Shown piece after piece: positions 52,134 to 61,536 of a DNA stretch of 64,000 nucleotides. Each line of letters starts with the position of its first letter. Positions within the stretch are counted from its first letter, which is position 1. The DNA is taken from contig NZ_QNVV01000006.1 of the NCBI RefSeq assembly GCF_003384725.1, forward strand, positions 1 to 64,000. The letters are read 5' to 3'. Below the pieces are notes generated by a model. It was given only the letters and a program-made list of their open reading frames with translations, did no database searches and was not told the DNA's origin. Both the position numbers and the translations under genes were made by a program. Origin of the DNA: Chryseobacterium pennipullorum. Its GTDB lineage: Bacteria; Bacteroidota; Bacteroidia; Flavobacteriales; Weeksellaceae.

Positions 52134-53012
52134 ATGCGTACCGTACTTATAGAACCAACCGAAAACCCAAAAGTGATGAAATTTGTAACCGATTACAATT
52201 TGATTCCGGGGTCTTTAGAGCTGGACAGAAATTCAGATATATCGGAAATCCCTTTGGCTCAGGAGCTTTTTAATTATCCTTTTGTAGAGAGAATCTTCAT
52301 TACAGCTAATTTTGTAGCGGTTGCCAAGCAGGATACCATCGAGTGGGAACATGTAGCTGAAAGTCTGAAAAACGTCATTGAAGATGAATTACTGGCCAAT
52401 CCCAGAATTTATCTTCAGAAGAAAAAAGAAATGTATCAGATCTATGCAGAAATGACTCCTAACCCGAATGTCATGAAGTTTGTTTCGAACAAACTGCTTA
52501 TGGAAGGCTTCGTGGAAGTAAAATCCAGAGAAGCTGCGGAAGAAGTTCCTTTAGCGCAGGCCATATACAAAGAGTTTGATTTTGCTACGGAAGTTTTTAT
52601 CTCTGATAATTTCGTTGCCGTGACCAGAGACAATTCAGTAGAATGGCATCAGGTAATGATGGCCGTTCGGGCACTTATTGCTGAGTACCTTCAGAATGGT
52701 GGTGAAATCTCAAAAGTAGAACCTCAGAAACATGAAAATCCTGTTGAAAAGATTATCAACAGAGATTACACAGAAGTTGAGCAGAAGATCTCCGACATCC
52801 TTAACGAGTATGTTGCACCTGCTGTGGAAAATGATGGTGGAAAAATTTCTCTTATGGAGTATGATGAGGCCAACAAAACAGCAAAAATGCTTTTACAGGG
52901 AGCATGTTCGGGATGCCCAAGCTCTACCGCTACTTTGAAAAACGGAATCGAAAATATTTTAAAGCAATTCGTTCCCGATTTAGTAGAAAGAGTGGAAGCT
53001 GTAAACGGATAA
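52134..53012 (+). CDS. NifU-family iron-sulfur scaffold with duplicated N-terminal domain
   Basis: A 292-residue Nfu-type protein. Two copies of the Nfu N-terminal domain are present (TENPKVMKFVTDYNLIPGSL at 8-95, then TPNPNVMKFVSNKLLMEGFV at about 105-195). The C-terminal NifU domain has the cluster-binding CxxC in LLQGACSGCPSS (Cys258, Cys261). It carries a 4Fe-4S cluster bridged in a dimer and delivers it to client enzymes. It leads into a flavin reductase (10 bp) and hemH (11 bp), suggesting an iron- and heme-related operon. Confidence 0.92.
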   Translation: MRTVLIEPTENPKVMKFVTDYNLIPGSLELDRNSDISEIPLAQELFNYPFVERIFITANFVAVAKQDTIEWEHVAESLKNVIEDELLANPRIYLQKKKEMYQIYAEMTPNPNVMKFVSNKLLMEGFVEVKSREAAEEVPLAQAIYKEFDFATEVFISDNFVAVTRDNSVEWHQVMMAVRALIAEYLQNGGEISKVEPQKHENPVEKIINRDYTEVEQKISDILNEYVAPAVENDGGKISLMEYDEANKTAKMLLQGACSGCPSSTATLKNGIENILKQFVPDLVERVEAVNG

Positions 53013-53022
53013 AACAATTGAG

Positions 53023-53553
53023 ATGCCTCCCCGTAAAAAAGTGATTGTCATTATTGGAAGTGCTTCAAAGAATTCCAGCAACCAGAAACTGATAGAGCAA
53101 GTACTTCAAAAGATAAATAACATAGATTTTAAGGTATATGAAGACCTTTCTGTTATTCCTCATTTTGATACCGCTTTAACTGACTGCAATACTCCGGAAG
53201 AAGTTCTGAACGTAAGAGAAGATATTGAAAATTCGTCGGGGGTAATATTTTCAACTCCGGAATATATTTTCAGTGTTCCGGGCAGGTTGAAAAATCTTCT
53301 GGAATGGTGCGTCTCCACAACCGTTTTTTCTGAAAAGCCTGTTGCTGTAATTACCGCCTCTGCCAGTGGAGAAAAAGGCCATGAAGATTTATTATTAATT
53401 TTAAAGACTCTGGGGGCTGCAGCAGATGATAAACATCAGGCATTAATAAAAGGGATAAAAGGCAAATTTGATAGTAATGGCTTACTGGAAAGTAATACCT
53501 TTGCTAAAGTATCAAAATTAGTAACAGATTTTACAACTTCTGTTCATCATTAA
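53023..53553 (+). CDS. NADPH-dependent FMN reductase family protein
   Basis: A 176-residue flavodoxin-like oxidoreductase. It has the P-loop-like IIGSASKNSSNQKLIEQVL, STPEYIFSVPGRLKNLLEWCVS (typical PEYNxSxPxxLKNxxDW motif) and PVAVITASASGEKG. It uses NAD(P)H and FMN; the acceptor (azo dye, quinone or ferric iron) is unknown. It lies between nifU and hemH. Confidence 0.88.
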   Translation: MPPRKKVIVIIGSASKNSSNQKLIEQVLQKINNIDFKVYEDLSVIPHFDTALTDCNTPEEVLNVREDIENSSGVIFSTPEYIFSVPGRLKNLLEWCVSTTVFSEKPVAVITASASGEKGHEDLLLILKTLGAAADDKHQALIKGIKGKFDSNGLLESNTFAKVSKLVTDFTTSVHH

Positions 53554-53564
53554 AAATTAGAATA

Positions 53565-54599
53565 TTGAATAAGAAAGGAATTTTACTGGTAAACCTTGGA
53601 TCACCAAGATCAACTGCGGTAAATGATGTAAAAGAGTATCTTGATGAGTTTTTAATGGATGAGAGAGTGATCGATTATCGTTGGATCTTCCGTGCTCTTC
53701 TTGTCCGTGGAATTATCTTAAAAACAAGACCTGCAAAATCTGCTGAAGCTTATAAAACGGTTTGGACTGAGGAGGGCTCACCACTCGTTGTGATTACTGA
53801 GAAGATTCAGAAGAAACTTCAAAAGCTGGTGGATGTACCGGTTGAAATTGGTATGCGCTATGCAGAACCGAGCATTGAAACCGGAATCCAGAAGCTGGTG
53901 GATCAAGGAGTATCAGAGATTGTTCTTTTTCCTTTGTATCCTCAATATGCAATGAGTACTACAGAAACTGTAATCGAAAAAGCAGAGGAAGTAAGAAAAA
54001 AGAAATTCCCGAAAGTAAAGATCAATTATATTCAGCCTTTTTATAACAGGGATATTTATATCAACTGTCTGGCAGAAAGCATTAAGGAAAAGCTTCCTGA
54101 AAATTTTGATGCCCTGCAGTTTTCTTATCATGGTGTTCCGGAAAGGCATATTTATAAAACAGACCCTTCCAAGACCTGTAAAATTGATGAGGCGAATTGT
54201 ATCCACAGTCAGGTGGATACTCACAATGCCTACTGTTACAGACACCAGTGTTATGCAACCACAGAGGCTGTTATTGCCAGAATGGGACTGCCCAAAGAAA
54301 AAACCATTGTTTCTTTCCAGTCAAGACTGGGGAAAGATAAATGGATCGAGCCTTATACCGATGAAACACTGGAAACCATTCCTGAAAAAGGAGTTAAAAA
54401 CCTTGCCATTGTATGTCCGGCATTCGTTTCTGATTGTCTTGAAACATTGGAAGAAATTTCTGTGGAAGGAAAGGAGCAATTTATGCATGGTGGAGGTAAA
54501 ACATTCCACTATATCCCGTGCCTGAATGATGAGGACCGATGGATTGAAGTCGTAAAAACACTCTGCGAAGAAAAGCTGGATGATTTTTATCTGGTTTAG
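53565..54599 (+). CDS. hemH: Ferrochelatase HemH
   Basis: HemH inserts ferrous iron into protoporphyrin IX, the last step of heme synthesis. The 344-residue protein starts at TTG 53565 (NKKGILLVNLGSPRST); there is no ATG that keeps the first strand. The catalytic His is His189 in FSYHGVPERH, and the C-terminal segment is VCPAFVSDCLETLEEI with the active-site Glu. A Cys-rich stretch (TCKIDEANCIHS, AYCYRHQC) may bind a cluster or metal. It closes the nifU run and ends at a terminator. Confidence 0.95.
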   Translation: MNKKGILLVNLGSPRSTAVNDVKEYLDEFLMDERVIDYRWIFRALLVRGIILKTRPAKSAEAYKTVWTEEGSPLVVITEKIQKKLQKLVDVPVEIGMRYAEPSIETGIQKLVDQGVSEIVLFPLYPQYAMSTTETVIEKAEEVRKKKFPKVKINYIQPFYNRDIYINCLAESIKEKLPENFDALQFSYHGVPERHIYKTDPSKTCKIDEANCIHSQVDTHNAYCYRHQCYATTEAVIARMGLPKEKTIVSFQSRLGKDKWIEPYTDETLETIPEKGVKNLAIVCPAFVSDCLETLEEISVEGKEQFMHGGGKTFHYIPCLNDEDRWIEVVKTLCEEKLDDFYLV

Positions 54600-54626
54600 C
54601 CTGCTGTAATCAAAATAATACATAAA

Positions 54627-54655
54627 AAGGCCACAGGAGTTTTTCCTGTGGCCTT
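54627..54655. terminator. Bidirectional terminator
   Basis: AAGGCCACAGGA and TCCTGTGGCCTT form a 12-bp perfect stem with a 5-nt loop between the convergent hemH and M4 protease genes. Confidence 0.93.
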
Positions 54656-54680
54656 CCTATGAAAAATATATTAAAGTAAG

Positions 54681-56633
54681 TTATTTTTTGATCAGGTTTC
54701 CTGCTTTCAGGCCGTTGACCATTACAATATATACTCCTGAAAGCATGCTAGCCGGAAGCTGGATCTCTAGTTTGTTCACTCCTTCCGAGGTTTCGATTTT
54801 CTCTGAGATTTCTCTTTTCCCTGTCAGGCTGATCACTTCTACAGTTCCATTTCCCGCTTTCCCTTCGAACATTATTGTAAATCTGTCTTTAGCCGGATTA
54901 GGGCTTATGGTATAAACCGGTGTATCTACTACGGTAGCTTTTCCTGCTGGAGAAGTACCGCCGCCAACACCTACTGCGTTCCAGGCATTGGTTACCTGAG
55001 TTACTTCATTACTGCCGGCCCCATACAAATCCGTTGCTGCCTGAAGAGAATAGGTTCTTGCGTTGGCATAGGTGGACGTAGAGGTAAGATAAGTAGTCAG
55101 TGTTCTGTAAGAAATAGCCGCCGCATTATCCAGCCCGATTCCGGACACATTGTAGGCAAAGCCTTTATCATTGGTTCCTGATCCTCCCGTTACCAGTAAG
55201 TAATACCAGAAATTAAGAACTCCCGAATTGGTATGTACACCACAATAGTCATTAGCCTGACTTGGGGTGGAACAACCTGAGGGTGTTGTTGCTTTCCAGT
55301 AGGTTCCCATATAGGTATCCGGCTGACTGTAGGCATTAGGATTAGCCATATTTCTGATAACATAACTGAAATCTTCACCCAATGTCCAGCTTGCCTGTGT
55401 TGGTCTTGCCCATCGCTCAATGGTATTTCCGAAGATGTCTGAGAATCCCTCATTTAAGGCTCCCGGCTCTCTCTGGTAGACAAGGTTTGCTGTCTTTGTA
55501 GTCATCCCGTGGGTGATCTCATGGCCACAGACATCCAGAGCCGTTAAAGGCTTCCCTCCATTAGTCCCTGAACTTCCATCCCCATACGTCATCCTTGATC
55601 CATCCCAAAATGCATTAAAAAAGTTAGTTGAATAGTGAACGTAGGATTTTATGGCAAAATTGTTATTGTCAATACTTTTTCTTCCAAATTTAGTATACAA
55701 ATAGTCTACAGTCATTTCTGCGCCCCAATGGGCATCCGTAGCATATTGGTCCTTGTTTGCATTTACATTATTCCAGTTATTATCCGTATCAGTAAAATCT
55801 ACTGCTGAAGCATAACTGGTTCCTTTTTTCAGATTATAGGTTTCTACTGCTGTTCCTCCGCTTCTTCCTGTTTCCCTGAGTCTATAGCTTCCGTTATAAG
55901 AATCCGTCATAATACTGCGTGTCCCGCTATAAGCTGTAACCGCCGTTCCGGGAGTATTCACATCATGAATCAGCGCATTCACTCCCAAAACCTTCCCATT
56001 CTTGGCATCCACAAATACATGCTGTCTTCCCAATGGTTTTTCTGAATAAATATCAAATTTGTAGGCCAGCTGTAATTGGGTCAGCCTCTCATCTGACGGG
56101 TCCGAATAGTAGACCAGCTCGCCTTTAGGAGCAAAACTGGCGTTGGGATCGTTCATGTCTTTTTTGATAAACTCCTCTTCTGCCCTGTTTTCCCATTTAT
56201 AAGAAGCTGCTCCTACAAAAGACAGGGCATTCTGCAAGGCAATGCTTTCAGAAATATTCGCTTTCTTCTCTATTCCTGAAGGAACCTGAAGCACCCATTT
56301 GCCTGATTCTCCAACAATTTTTCCATCTTTGGTCTGTACGGCCATCATTCCATATTCTACCGGAATATCATTGACAGTCTGCTGGAACCTGTGGGTTACA
56401 AATCCAAGTTGGTCTTTTTCTACACCCAGTTTAAGGCCCTTGGCCTCAATGAATCTCTGTGAGGTTTCATCGAACAACACAGGATTTCCCTTGAAGGCTG
56501 GTCCGTTTTTTTCAAAACGCATGAAATCTGCGTGTAATCCATTTTTTCCCGGGTTGAGTTTGTCAGGAGCGTTTTGCCCATAAGACAATGAGAAGGCAGC
56601 AATACTTACCGCCAGAATAAATTTTGTTTTCAT
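54681..56633 (-). CDS. Thermolysin-like (M4) metalloprotease with T9SS sorting domain
   Basis: About 650 residues from ATG 56633 (KTKFILAVSIAAFSLSYGQ signal peptide; an upstream ATG at 56657 is rejected). An FTP/PepSY propeptide (about 45-215, with VTHRFQQTVNDIPVEYG) precedes the M4 catalytic domain. The zinc motif is CGHEITHGM, the third ligand is in GALNEGFSDIFGN, and the catalytic His region is CGVHTNSGVLNFWYYLL. The C-terminal type A sorting domain starts YTISPNPAKDRFTIMF. It is autoprocessed and secreted by T9SS as an extracellular protease, with the Plug gene adjacent but on a separate unit. Confidence 0.94.
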   Translation of the reverse strand: MKTKFILAVSIAAFSLSYGQNAPDKLNPGKNGLHADFMRFEKNGPAFKGNPVLFDETSQRFIEAKGLKLGVEKDQLGFVTHRFQQTVNDIPVEYGMMAVQTKDGKIVGESGKWVLQVPSGIEKKANISESIALQNALSFVGAASYKWENRAEEEFIKKDMNDPNASFAPKGELVYYSDPSDERLTQLQLAYKFDIYSEKPLGRQHVFVDAKNGKVLGVNALIHDVNTPGTAVTAYSGTRSIMTDSYNGSYRLRETGRSGGTAVETYNLKKGTSYASAVDFTDTDNNWNNVNANKDQYATDAHWGAEMTVDYLYTKFGRKSIDNNNFAIKSYVHYSTNFFNAFWDGSRMTYGDGSSGTNGGKPLTALDVCGHEITHGMTTKTANLVYQREPGALNEGFSDIFGNTIERWARPTQASWTLGEDFSYVIRNMANPNAYSQPDTYMGTYWKATTPSGCSTPSQANDYCGVHTNSGVLNFWYYLLVTGGSGTNDKGFAYNVSGIGLDNAAAISYRTLTTYLTSTSTYANARTYSLQAATDLYGAGSNEVTQVTNAWNAVGVGGGTSPAGKATVVDTPVYTISPNPAKDRFTIMFEGKAGNGTVEVISLTGKREISEKIETSEGVNKLEIQLPASMLSGVYIVMVNGLKAGNLIKK

Positions 56634-56960
56634 AATTATATCTGTTAAATGTGTCAAACGAATTTATAATTTTTTCACATAAAAGGGATTAATTATTGTA
56701 TAAAATTCAATTGATATTATAAATCATTAAACAAACCATAATGATGATTTTAAAAAGAAAGGAAATAATCAATAATAATATTACAAACAACACAACTTTA
56801 AACTAAAAATATAAATAAAAATCAATATTTTGTGAATTATTTTTTATTAATATTGCGATTTACAAAAATTTGCACCAGTCATAACGCATATTTATAAAAA
56901 AATAAAGGCTGTCTTTATCAAGACAACCTTCTCTCATTCTATGCTGATACACAGTATTTG
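56634..56960. other. AT-rich intergenic region
   Basis: About 330 bp with no gene. It holds the upstream region of the M4 protease (very AT-rich, no clear TAnnTTTG box found) and, near 56905-56930, the terminator of the Plug gene. Confidence 0.6.
56905..56930 (-). terminator. Terminator of the T9SS plug gene
   Basis: AAGG-C-TGTCTT pairs with AAGACA-A-CCTT around a 4-nt loop with one mismatch; a T-rich stretch follows on the minus strand. Confidence 0.75.
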
Positions 56961-58175
56961 CTATTTGCTTATGGGCGTTCTAAATTCGCCGTATCCCATC
57001 AATCCATCATAATTTCTTCCAAAAGGAGCATAATATAAAAATGCCTGGTATAAATTTTCTGTCTGCCAGAAATTACCATTCACTTCTCCAAAATTAAGAG
57101 GTCCATCGCCTTGTTTTGTTGCTAAAACGTAGTTATAAAAACCCTGTTTCAGATAGATCCGCCCTACATACTGCTTTGTGGCAGGATCATACTGCATCTG
57201 ATTTTCTTTGCTTGGCTTAAAATTATTGAATCCACCCAGCACATAAATTTCCTTATCTACAGGATCTGATTCTAGATAAAAATGTACCCACGCATAATCA
57301 GCTTCTCTTTCCGCATCCCTTTCTCTTCCTAAATCATTTCTTCTGTAATACCACGCTCCGTTGACATCAGGCTGGTACTGATAATTCAAAGGAAATGCCC
57401 ATACCGGATGCAGGTACGTCTGGTTCACATCGTCTTTCAGTTCAGTGGCACGAACCATATCGGCGGCCATATTCATATTTTTATTGTCAAAGTAATAAAA
57501 TTCGTTGTCTCCCGGAAAAACAAGATTCATCTGCTGAAAAAGCAGCTGATTACCTAAAGTTGCACTGGGTTTCTGATTAGGAATAATCATGTTGGGGTTG
57601 TTATTCTGCATCACATAAAGGCTCATGGAATTCACATTGGAAGAAAGATCTCCTCCTGCCGAGACTGCCTTCACCTCAACCCTTTGATTGAGATCAGGTT
57701 TTTTTGCATCTGCAAATCTTGAAATATTCAATGCCAGCGAAGCTGCATTTTCTACCAGGTAGAATCTTCTTTTGAAAAGAGGCTTCTCTACAGAATCCTT
57801 ATAGACGATCAGCTCATAATTTCCTGAGATCTTCGGCTGTATCTTATCATTCGGAAAAACCAGTTTATAGTGGGTGTAGGCCTGGAGGGTATTGAAAGAA
57901 TACTGGAACTGATCCAGAAGAGCATTCTTATTTCCCGTAGCAAACTCTGTAAAAAACAGGTTATCATCATTCCAGTTCCGGTCATAATGTTTAATGGTAT
58001 AACGATAAATCTCACTGCCATTGGTAAGATCATCGAAGCTTAATACCAGTTGTTCACCCATTTTAATGACCGGTGTTTCGTCATTCGTCTGCGGGTTAAA
58101 TAACTGGATACTCTGGATATTTTGTCCATAAACCAGTCCGCCCAGAGAGAGTAAGAGTATTCGCAAAGTTTTCAT
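56961..58175 (-). CDS. T9SS Plug protein (DUF5103 family)
   Basis: A 404-residue exported protein of the family formerly called DUF5103. A signal peptide (KTLRILLLSLGGLVYGQ) precedes the domain with IQSIQLFNPQTNDETPVI, EIYRYTIKHYDRNWNDDNLFFTEF and the middle beta-rich segment; the C-terminal half includes VLGGFNNFKPSKENQMQYDP. The Plug closes the SprA translocon pore of the type IX secretion system when it is not occupied by cargo. This gene therefore connects with the three T9SS cargo genes in the window, though they are not an operon. Confidence 0.88.
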   Translation of the reverse strand: MKTLRILLLSLGGLVYGQNIQSIQLFNPQTNDETPVIKMGEQLVLSFDDLTNGSEIYRYTIKHYDRNWNDDNLFFTEFATGNKNALLDQFQYSFNTLQAYTHYKLVFPNDKIQPKISGNYELIVYKDSVEKPLFKRRFYLVENAASLALNISRFADAKKPDLNQRVEVKAVSAGGDLSSNVNSMSLYVMQNNNPNMIIPNQKPSATLGNQLLFQQMNLVFPGDNEFYYFDNKNMNMAADMVRATELKDDVNQTYLHPVWAFPLNYQYQPDVNGAWYYRRNDLGRERDAEREADYAWVHFYLESDPVDKEIYVLGGFNNFKPSKENQMQYDPATKQYVGRIYLKQGFYNYVLATKQGDGPLNFGEVNGNFWQTENLYQAFLYYAPFGRNYDGLMGYGEFRTPISK

Positions 58176-58219
58176 TATGACGAAGATAACGAAAAATAGC
58201 CATTTTCTTAATAATATCG

Positions 58220-58227
58220 TATTTTTG
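58220..58227 (+). promoter_or_regulatory. -7 box (TATTTTTG) of the MBL hydrolase gene
   Basis: Exact TAnnTTTG match with a predicted start near 58233, 14 nt before the ATG at 58247. Confidence 0.5.
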
Positions 58228-58246
58228 AAATAAAAAATATTCGGAT

Positions 58247-58885
58247 ATGCTTCAGATTCAAGGCTTCGTATTTAATTTTGCGAGCGAAAATACATACATC
58301 ATCTATAATGAAAATAAAAATGCATGGTTGATTGATCCGGGAAATATGAATGAGCGGGAAACCCAGGCTATCGATGATTTTATTACCAAAAATGATTTAA
58401 AGATTACAAAGATTCTTTTAACCCATGCACATATAGACCACGTTCTTGGGCTGCAATGGGCTTTTGACAAATTTAAGGTTCCCGTTACGATGCATCAGGA
58501 AGATCAGGACGTATTGGATATGCTGCAGGCCAGTGGGGTAAGATTCGGGATGAAGCTTGATCCTGCAAAAGTAGATATTGAATATATAAAGGAAGGAGAC
58601 GGACTGGATCTGGATGGGGAAAAATTTAAGATCTATCATGTTCCCGGACATTCTCCCGGAAGTGTTGTTTATCATAACGAAAACCAGAAATTCATGATTT
58701 CCGGTGATGTTCTTTTTGAAGGAAGCATCGGCAGAACAGATCTGTATAAAGGAAACTATGAACAGCTGATTGACGGAATTGCCAAAAAACTTTTCATTTT
58801 AGATCCTGATACCCAGGTTTTCTCCGGCCATGGAAATCCTACAAGTATTGGTTTTGAGAAGCAGTATAACCCATTTTTTAAATAG
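58247..58885 (+). CDS. MBL-fold hydrolase, glyoxalase II-like
   Basis: A 212-residue cytoplasmic metallo-hydrolase. The metal motif is intact, THAHIDHVLGL (HxHxDH), followed by the second-site residues in HVPGHSPGSVVYH and SGDVLFEGSIGRTDLY, and a C-terminal His in FSGHGNPTSIG. These features match the YcbL/glyoxalase II-like group, which hydrolyses thioesters such as S-lactoylglutathione analogues. The natural substrate is not known. Single gene. Confidence 0.92.
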   Translation: MLQIQGFVFNFASENTYIIYNENKNAWLIDPGNMNERETQAIDDFITKNDLKITKILLTHAHIDHVLGLQWAFDKFKVPVTMHQEDQDVLDMLQASGVRFGMKLDPAKVDIEYIKEGDGLDLDGEKFKIYHVPGHSPGSVVYHNENQKFMISGDVLFEGSIGRTDLYKGNYEQLIDGIAKKLFILDPDTQVFSGHGNPTSIGFEKQYNPFFK

Positions 58886-58921
58886 GGATTCAAGTTTGAA
58901 AGTAAAGGATATTTGTTTCGT

Positions 58922-59001
58922 TGCTGATCTGGCAGATAACGCAGATTTTATGCATCTGTCAAGGTTTATCAACCTATACAAAAGAATTTTTTTCTGCCAG
59001 A
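58922..59001. repeat. Intergenic GCTGAT..GCAGAT repeat, copy 2, with inverted arm
   Basis: TTGCTGATCTGGCAGATAAC followed by GCAGATTTTATGCAT matches the core at 29192-29222. TCTGGCAGA (58928-58936) is complementary to TCTGCCAGA (58993-59001), so the copy could fold into a long-range hairpin. Confidence 0.5.
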
Positions 59002-59031
59002 TTATTTAGGTTTATCGATATATACATAAAA

Positions 59032-59062
59032 AAACCGCCAGGAAAATTCATCCTGGCGGTTT
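59032..59062 (-). terminator. Terminator of the trehalose operon
   Basis: AAACCGCCAGGA and TCCTGGCGGTTT form a 12-bp perfect stem with a 7-nt loop; on the minus strand it follows the receptor gene and continues with a T-run. Confidence 0.92.
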
Positions 59063-59083
59063 CAAGTTATAAAGAAATAGAGT

Positions 59084-61513
59084 TTAGAAATCTAAAGTGA
59101 TAGAAGCCCTGGCAGCAGCTCCCATAATAGGCCGTGCCATGATCGTACCATCTCCTGTCGGTGATCCGGCTCTTGGATCTCCTTCAGTAATTCCAATGGT
59201 ATTAAAGATGTTGGTTCCGTCAACAGCAAAACGTATTTTGCCAAGCTGATAGGACATTCCTGCCCCAAATTCTGTGAAAGAAGGCAATGTCTGTACATTC
59301 AGCTCATCCTGGAAACGTTTTCCGTAATAGTTCATGCTGACATATGCTCTCCATGATTTTGTAATATTCACTGCAGGAGCAATATTGAAGTAGAATTTCG
59401 GCATTCTTCGTACGGTATTTCCCTCCAGAAGACTTCCTTCTTCAAGGTCTTTATATTTAGGATTCTGCACTGTTCCATTGAAGGTAACTTCCAGCAAATT
59501 GTTGAACAAACGGGCATATCCTTCAAGCTCTACTCCATAATTCTCTGTATTGGCAAAAGTATTTTCTGATTTTCCGCTGGAAAAAATATCGGTAAACGAA
59601 AGATTCTTTAATGATGAATAAAACGGAATCACTGCCACATCAAAAGTACGGGAGTAATATTTATACCCTACCTCCAACTGGTTCGTTGACACTGATTTTA
59701 AAGGCTTATCAGGATTTGGATTGGAGAAATAATTATAGTAAGCCTCTTCGTTTGGAGACCTGAATCCATTGGAGAAACGGGCATACACTGCATTTTCTCT
59801 GTTGATCTTGTAGTTGGTAGCCAAGGTAAAAGAAACCTTATCAATATTGTAGTTCCAATAGGTAAATTTGTTCCCCAGCACACTCATATTATCATCCGCT
59901 GTGGTGGTTTCGAAACCGTGTGTACCATCTGTTGTCAGTCCCGAATTATTTAAGTTGGCAGTGGTTGTATTGGCAAAGTTCCCTTTATAATAATCACGGC
60001 TGTAACGGAGACCTCCGTTCACACTCCACGCATCGGTGATATTATAATCCAGATTAACATATACATTATTTAAACTTCCCTGGGTCTGGGTATCCCGCTG
60101 TAAAAATGTCATATCCGTTACCCCATTATAGGTTTTGGAATACCCAACATCCGAAGGATTCAAAGCGGTGTCTACAAGATTCAGCAGCTGGGGTCTGTCT
60201 GTAGCTGTTGTCAGGATATTACTCCAGTTCCAATATTGATGAGACTTCCATGTTGATTTATAAAAACCTGCTGTTACATTTCCGTTGTCAAATTTGTAAT
60301 TGAACTGCAAATCATTCACAAAATTATTCATCTGCTTATCGATAGCCCAAAATCCTAATTCCTGAACATGATCAGGATTGATCACCGCACCATTGCTTAC
60401 CAATGAATACTGATAGGTATTTCCAGAAATCCCGTTAACCTTTGCAAAGTCGCCAGAGGTCTGAGGGCCGCCAGCCGGGAAAATCCCTGTATAATTCATA
60501 TTGATATTGGTATACCTCGTTTTATTCAGCACGCTGAAATTACTGCCGAGATCGTATTTGAACTCCGCACCCAGCACATCCACCTTCGGATGAATTCCAT
60601 CTTCCAGATTTCTGCTGAAAAAGCCGCCTCCCGCCTGTGGTATATTCAACTGACTGATTGCCCGGTAACTGTACGTTCCGTAGTTAGGGTCAAAATTGGG
60701 AAATCCTTTTAAGTCATCTCCGTTCTGCACCAACGGAATAGGAAGGAAAAATGTATTTCTGTCGTCCAGTTTTTTATAGTATACTTTTGCATACCCTTTA
60801 TCAAAGACATACTTAAGATTCATCCGGATCTGACCTCCATTGTTAGCCTTAAAGCCAGTTTTTCTTATTCCGTCATCTGTTCTGTAAAAACCGCCTACAT
60901 TAAAAAACAACTGATCTTTCACCAAAGCTCCGCCCAAATTTAGATCCGCACGCATCAGGCCATAGGTACCGGTCTCTATTTTAGCAGTTCCCTTAAAATC
61001 ATTTGTTCCTTCTTTGGTAATAAAGTTGATAAGACCTCCGGGAGAATTATTGGCATAAATAGATCCTGACCCTCCTCTCAAGGCTTCCAGACGGCTTACA
61101 CTGTTGTCTACGCGAAAGAAATTATCAGCATTGGCAAATTGTAGCGCCCCGTCTTCAAAAACCGGCAGCCCGTCTTCCTGTACCTGCACAAATTCATAAG
61201 CTCCGGCAGAAGGAATTCCTCTGGCGAAAAGATTGTTTCCCACTTCCCCACCGGATGTTTCCACGGCAAACCCTGGAACTCTCTGCAGTAAAGCCGCAGC
61301 ACTGATAGGATTCTGCTTCTGAATCTCTTTGGCATTAAAAGTGGAAATAGCGGTACTGGATTCTATTTTTTTCTTCGGATTGGAGTTCCCTGTAATCACA
61401 ATCTGGTCGATAGAGGAAACCTTCACAGAGTCCTGTGGCGTTTCCTGAGCATACGCATTATTGAAATACAATGTAGCTGTAGCAGCGATTAAAAATATCG
61501 ATCTTTTTTTCAT
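59084..61513 (-). CDS. TonB-dependent outer membrane receptor
   Basis: About 809 residues from ATG 61513 (signal peptide KKRSIFLIAATATLYFNNAYA; the frame from 61576 overlaps trehalase and is rejected). The plug domain begins IDQIVITGNSNPKKKIESST and has LEALRGGSGSIYANNSPGGLINFITKEG; the 22-strand barrel follows, ending MGAAARASITLDF. It looks FecA-like rather than SusC-like: there is no N-terminal carboxypeptidase-like repeat and no SusD partner. It is 23 bp downstream of the trehalase gene and probably imports trehalose or a related glycoside, using TonB energy. A siderophore cannot be excluded from the sequence. Confidence 0.92.
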   Translation of the reverse strand: MKKRSIFLIAATATLYFNNAYAQETPQDSVKVSSIDQIVITGNSNPKKKIESSTAISTFNAKEIQKQNPISAAALLQRVPGFAVETSGGEVGNNLFARGIPSAGAYEFVQVQEDGLPVFEDGALQFANADNFFRVDNSVSRLEALRGGSGSIYANNSPGGLINFITKEGTNDFKGTAKIETGTYGLMRADLNLGGALVKDQLFFNVGGFYRTDDGIRKTGFKANNGGQIRMNLKYVFDKGYAKVYYKKLDDRNTFFLPIPLVQNGDDLKGFPNFDPNYGTYSYRAISQLNIPQAGGGFFSRNLEDGIHPKVDVLGAEFKYDLGSNFSVLNKTRYTNINMNYTGIFPAGGPQTSGDFAKVNGISGNTYQYSLVSNGAVINPDHVQELGFWAIDKQMNNFVNDLQFNYKFDNGNVTAGFYKSTWKSHQYWNWSNILTTATDRPQLLNLVDTALNPSDVGYSKTYNGVTDMTFLQRDTQTQGSLNNVYVNLDYNITDAWSVNGGLRYSRDYYKGNFANTTTANLNNSGLTTDGTHGFETTTADDNMSVLGNKFTYWNYNIDKVSFTLATNYKINRENAVYARFSNGFRSPNEEAYYNYFSNPNPDKPLKSVSTNQLEVGYKYYSRTFDVAVIPFYSSLKNLSFTDIFSSGKSENTFANTENYGVELEGYARLFNNLLEVTFNGTVQNPKYKDLEEGSLLEGNTVRRMPKFYFNIAPAVNITKSWRAYVSMNYYGKRFQDELNVQTLPSFTEFGAGMSYQLGKIRFAVDGTNIFNTIGITEGDPRAGSPTGDGTIMARPIMGAAARASITLDF

Positions 61514-61536
61514 AGCCCTATTTTTTATTGTTAGTT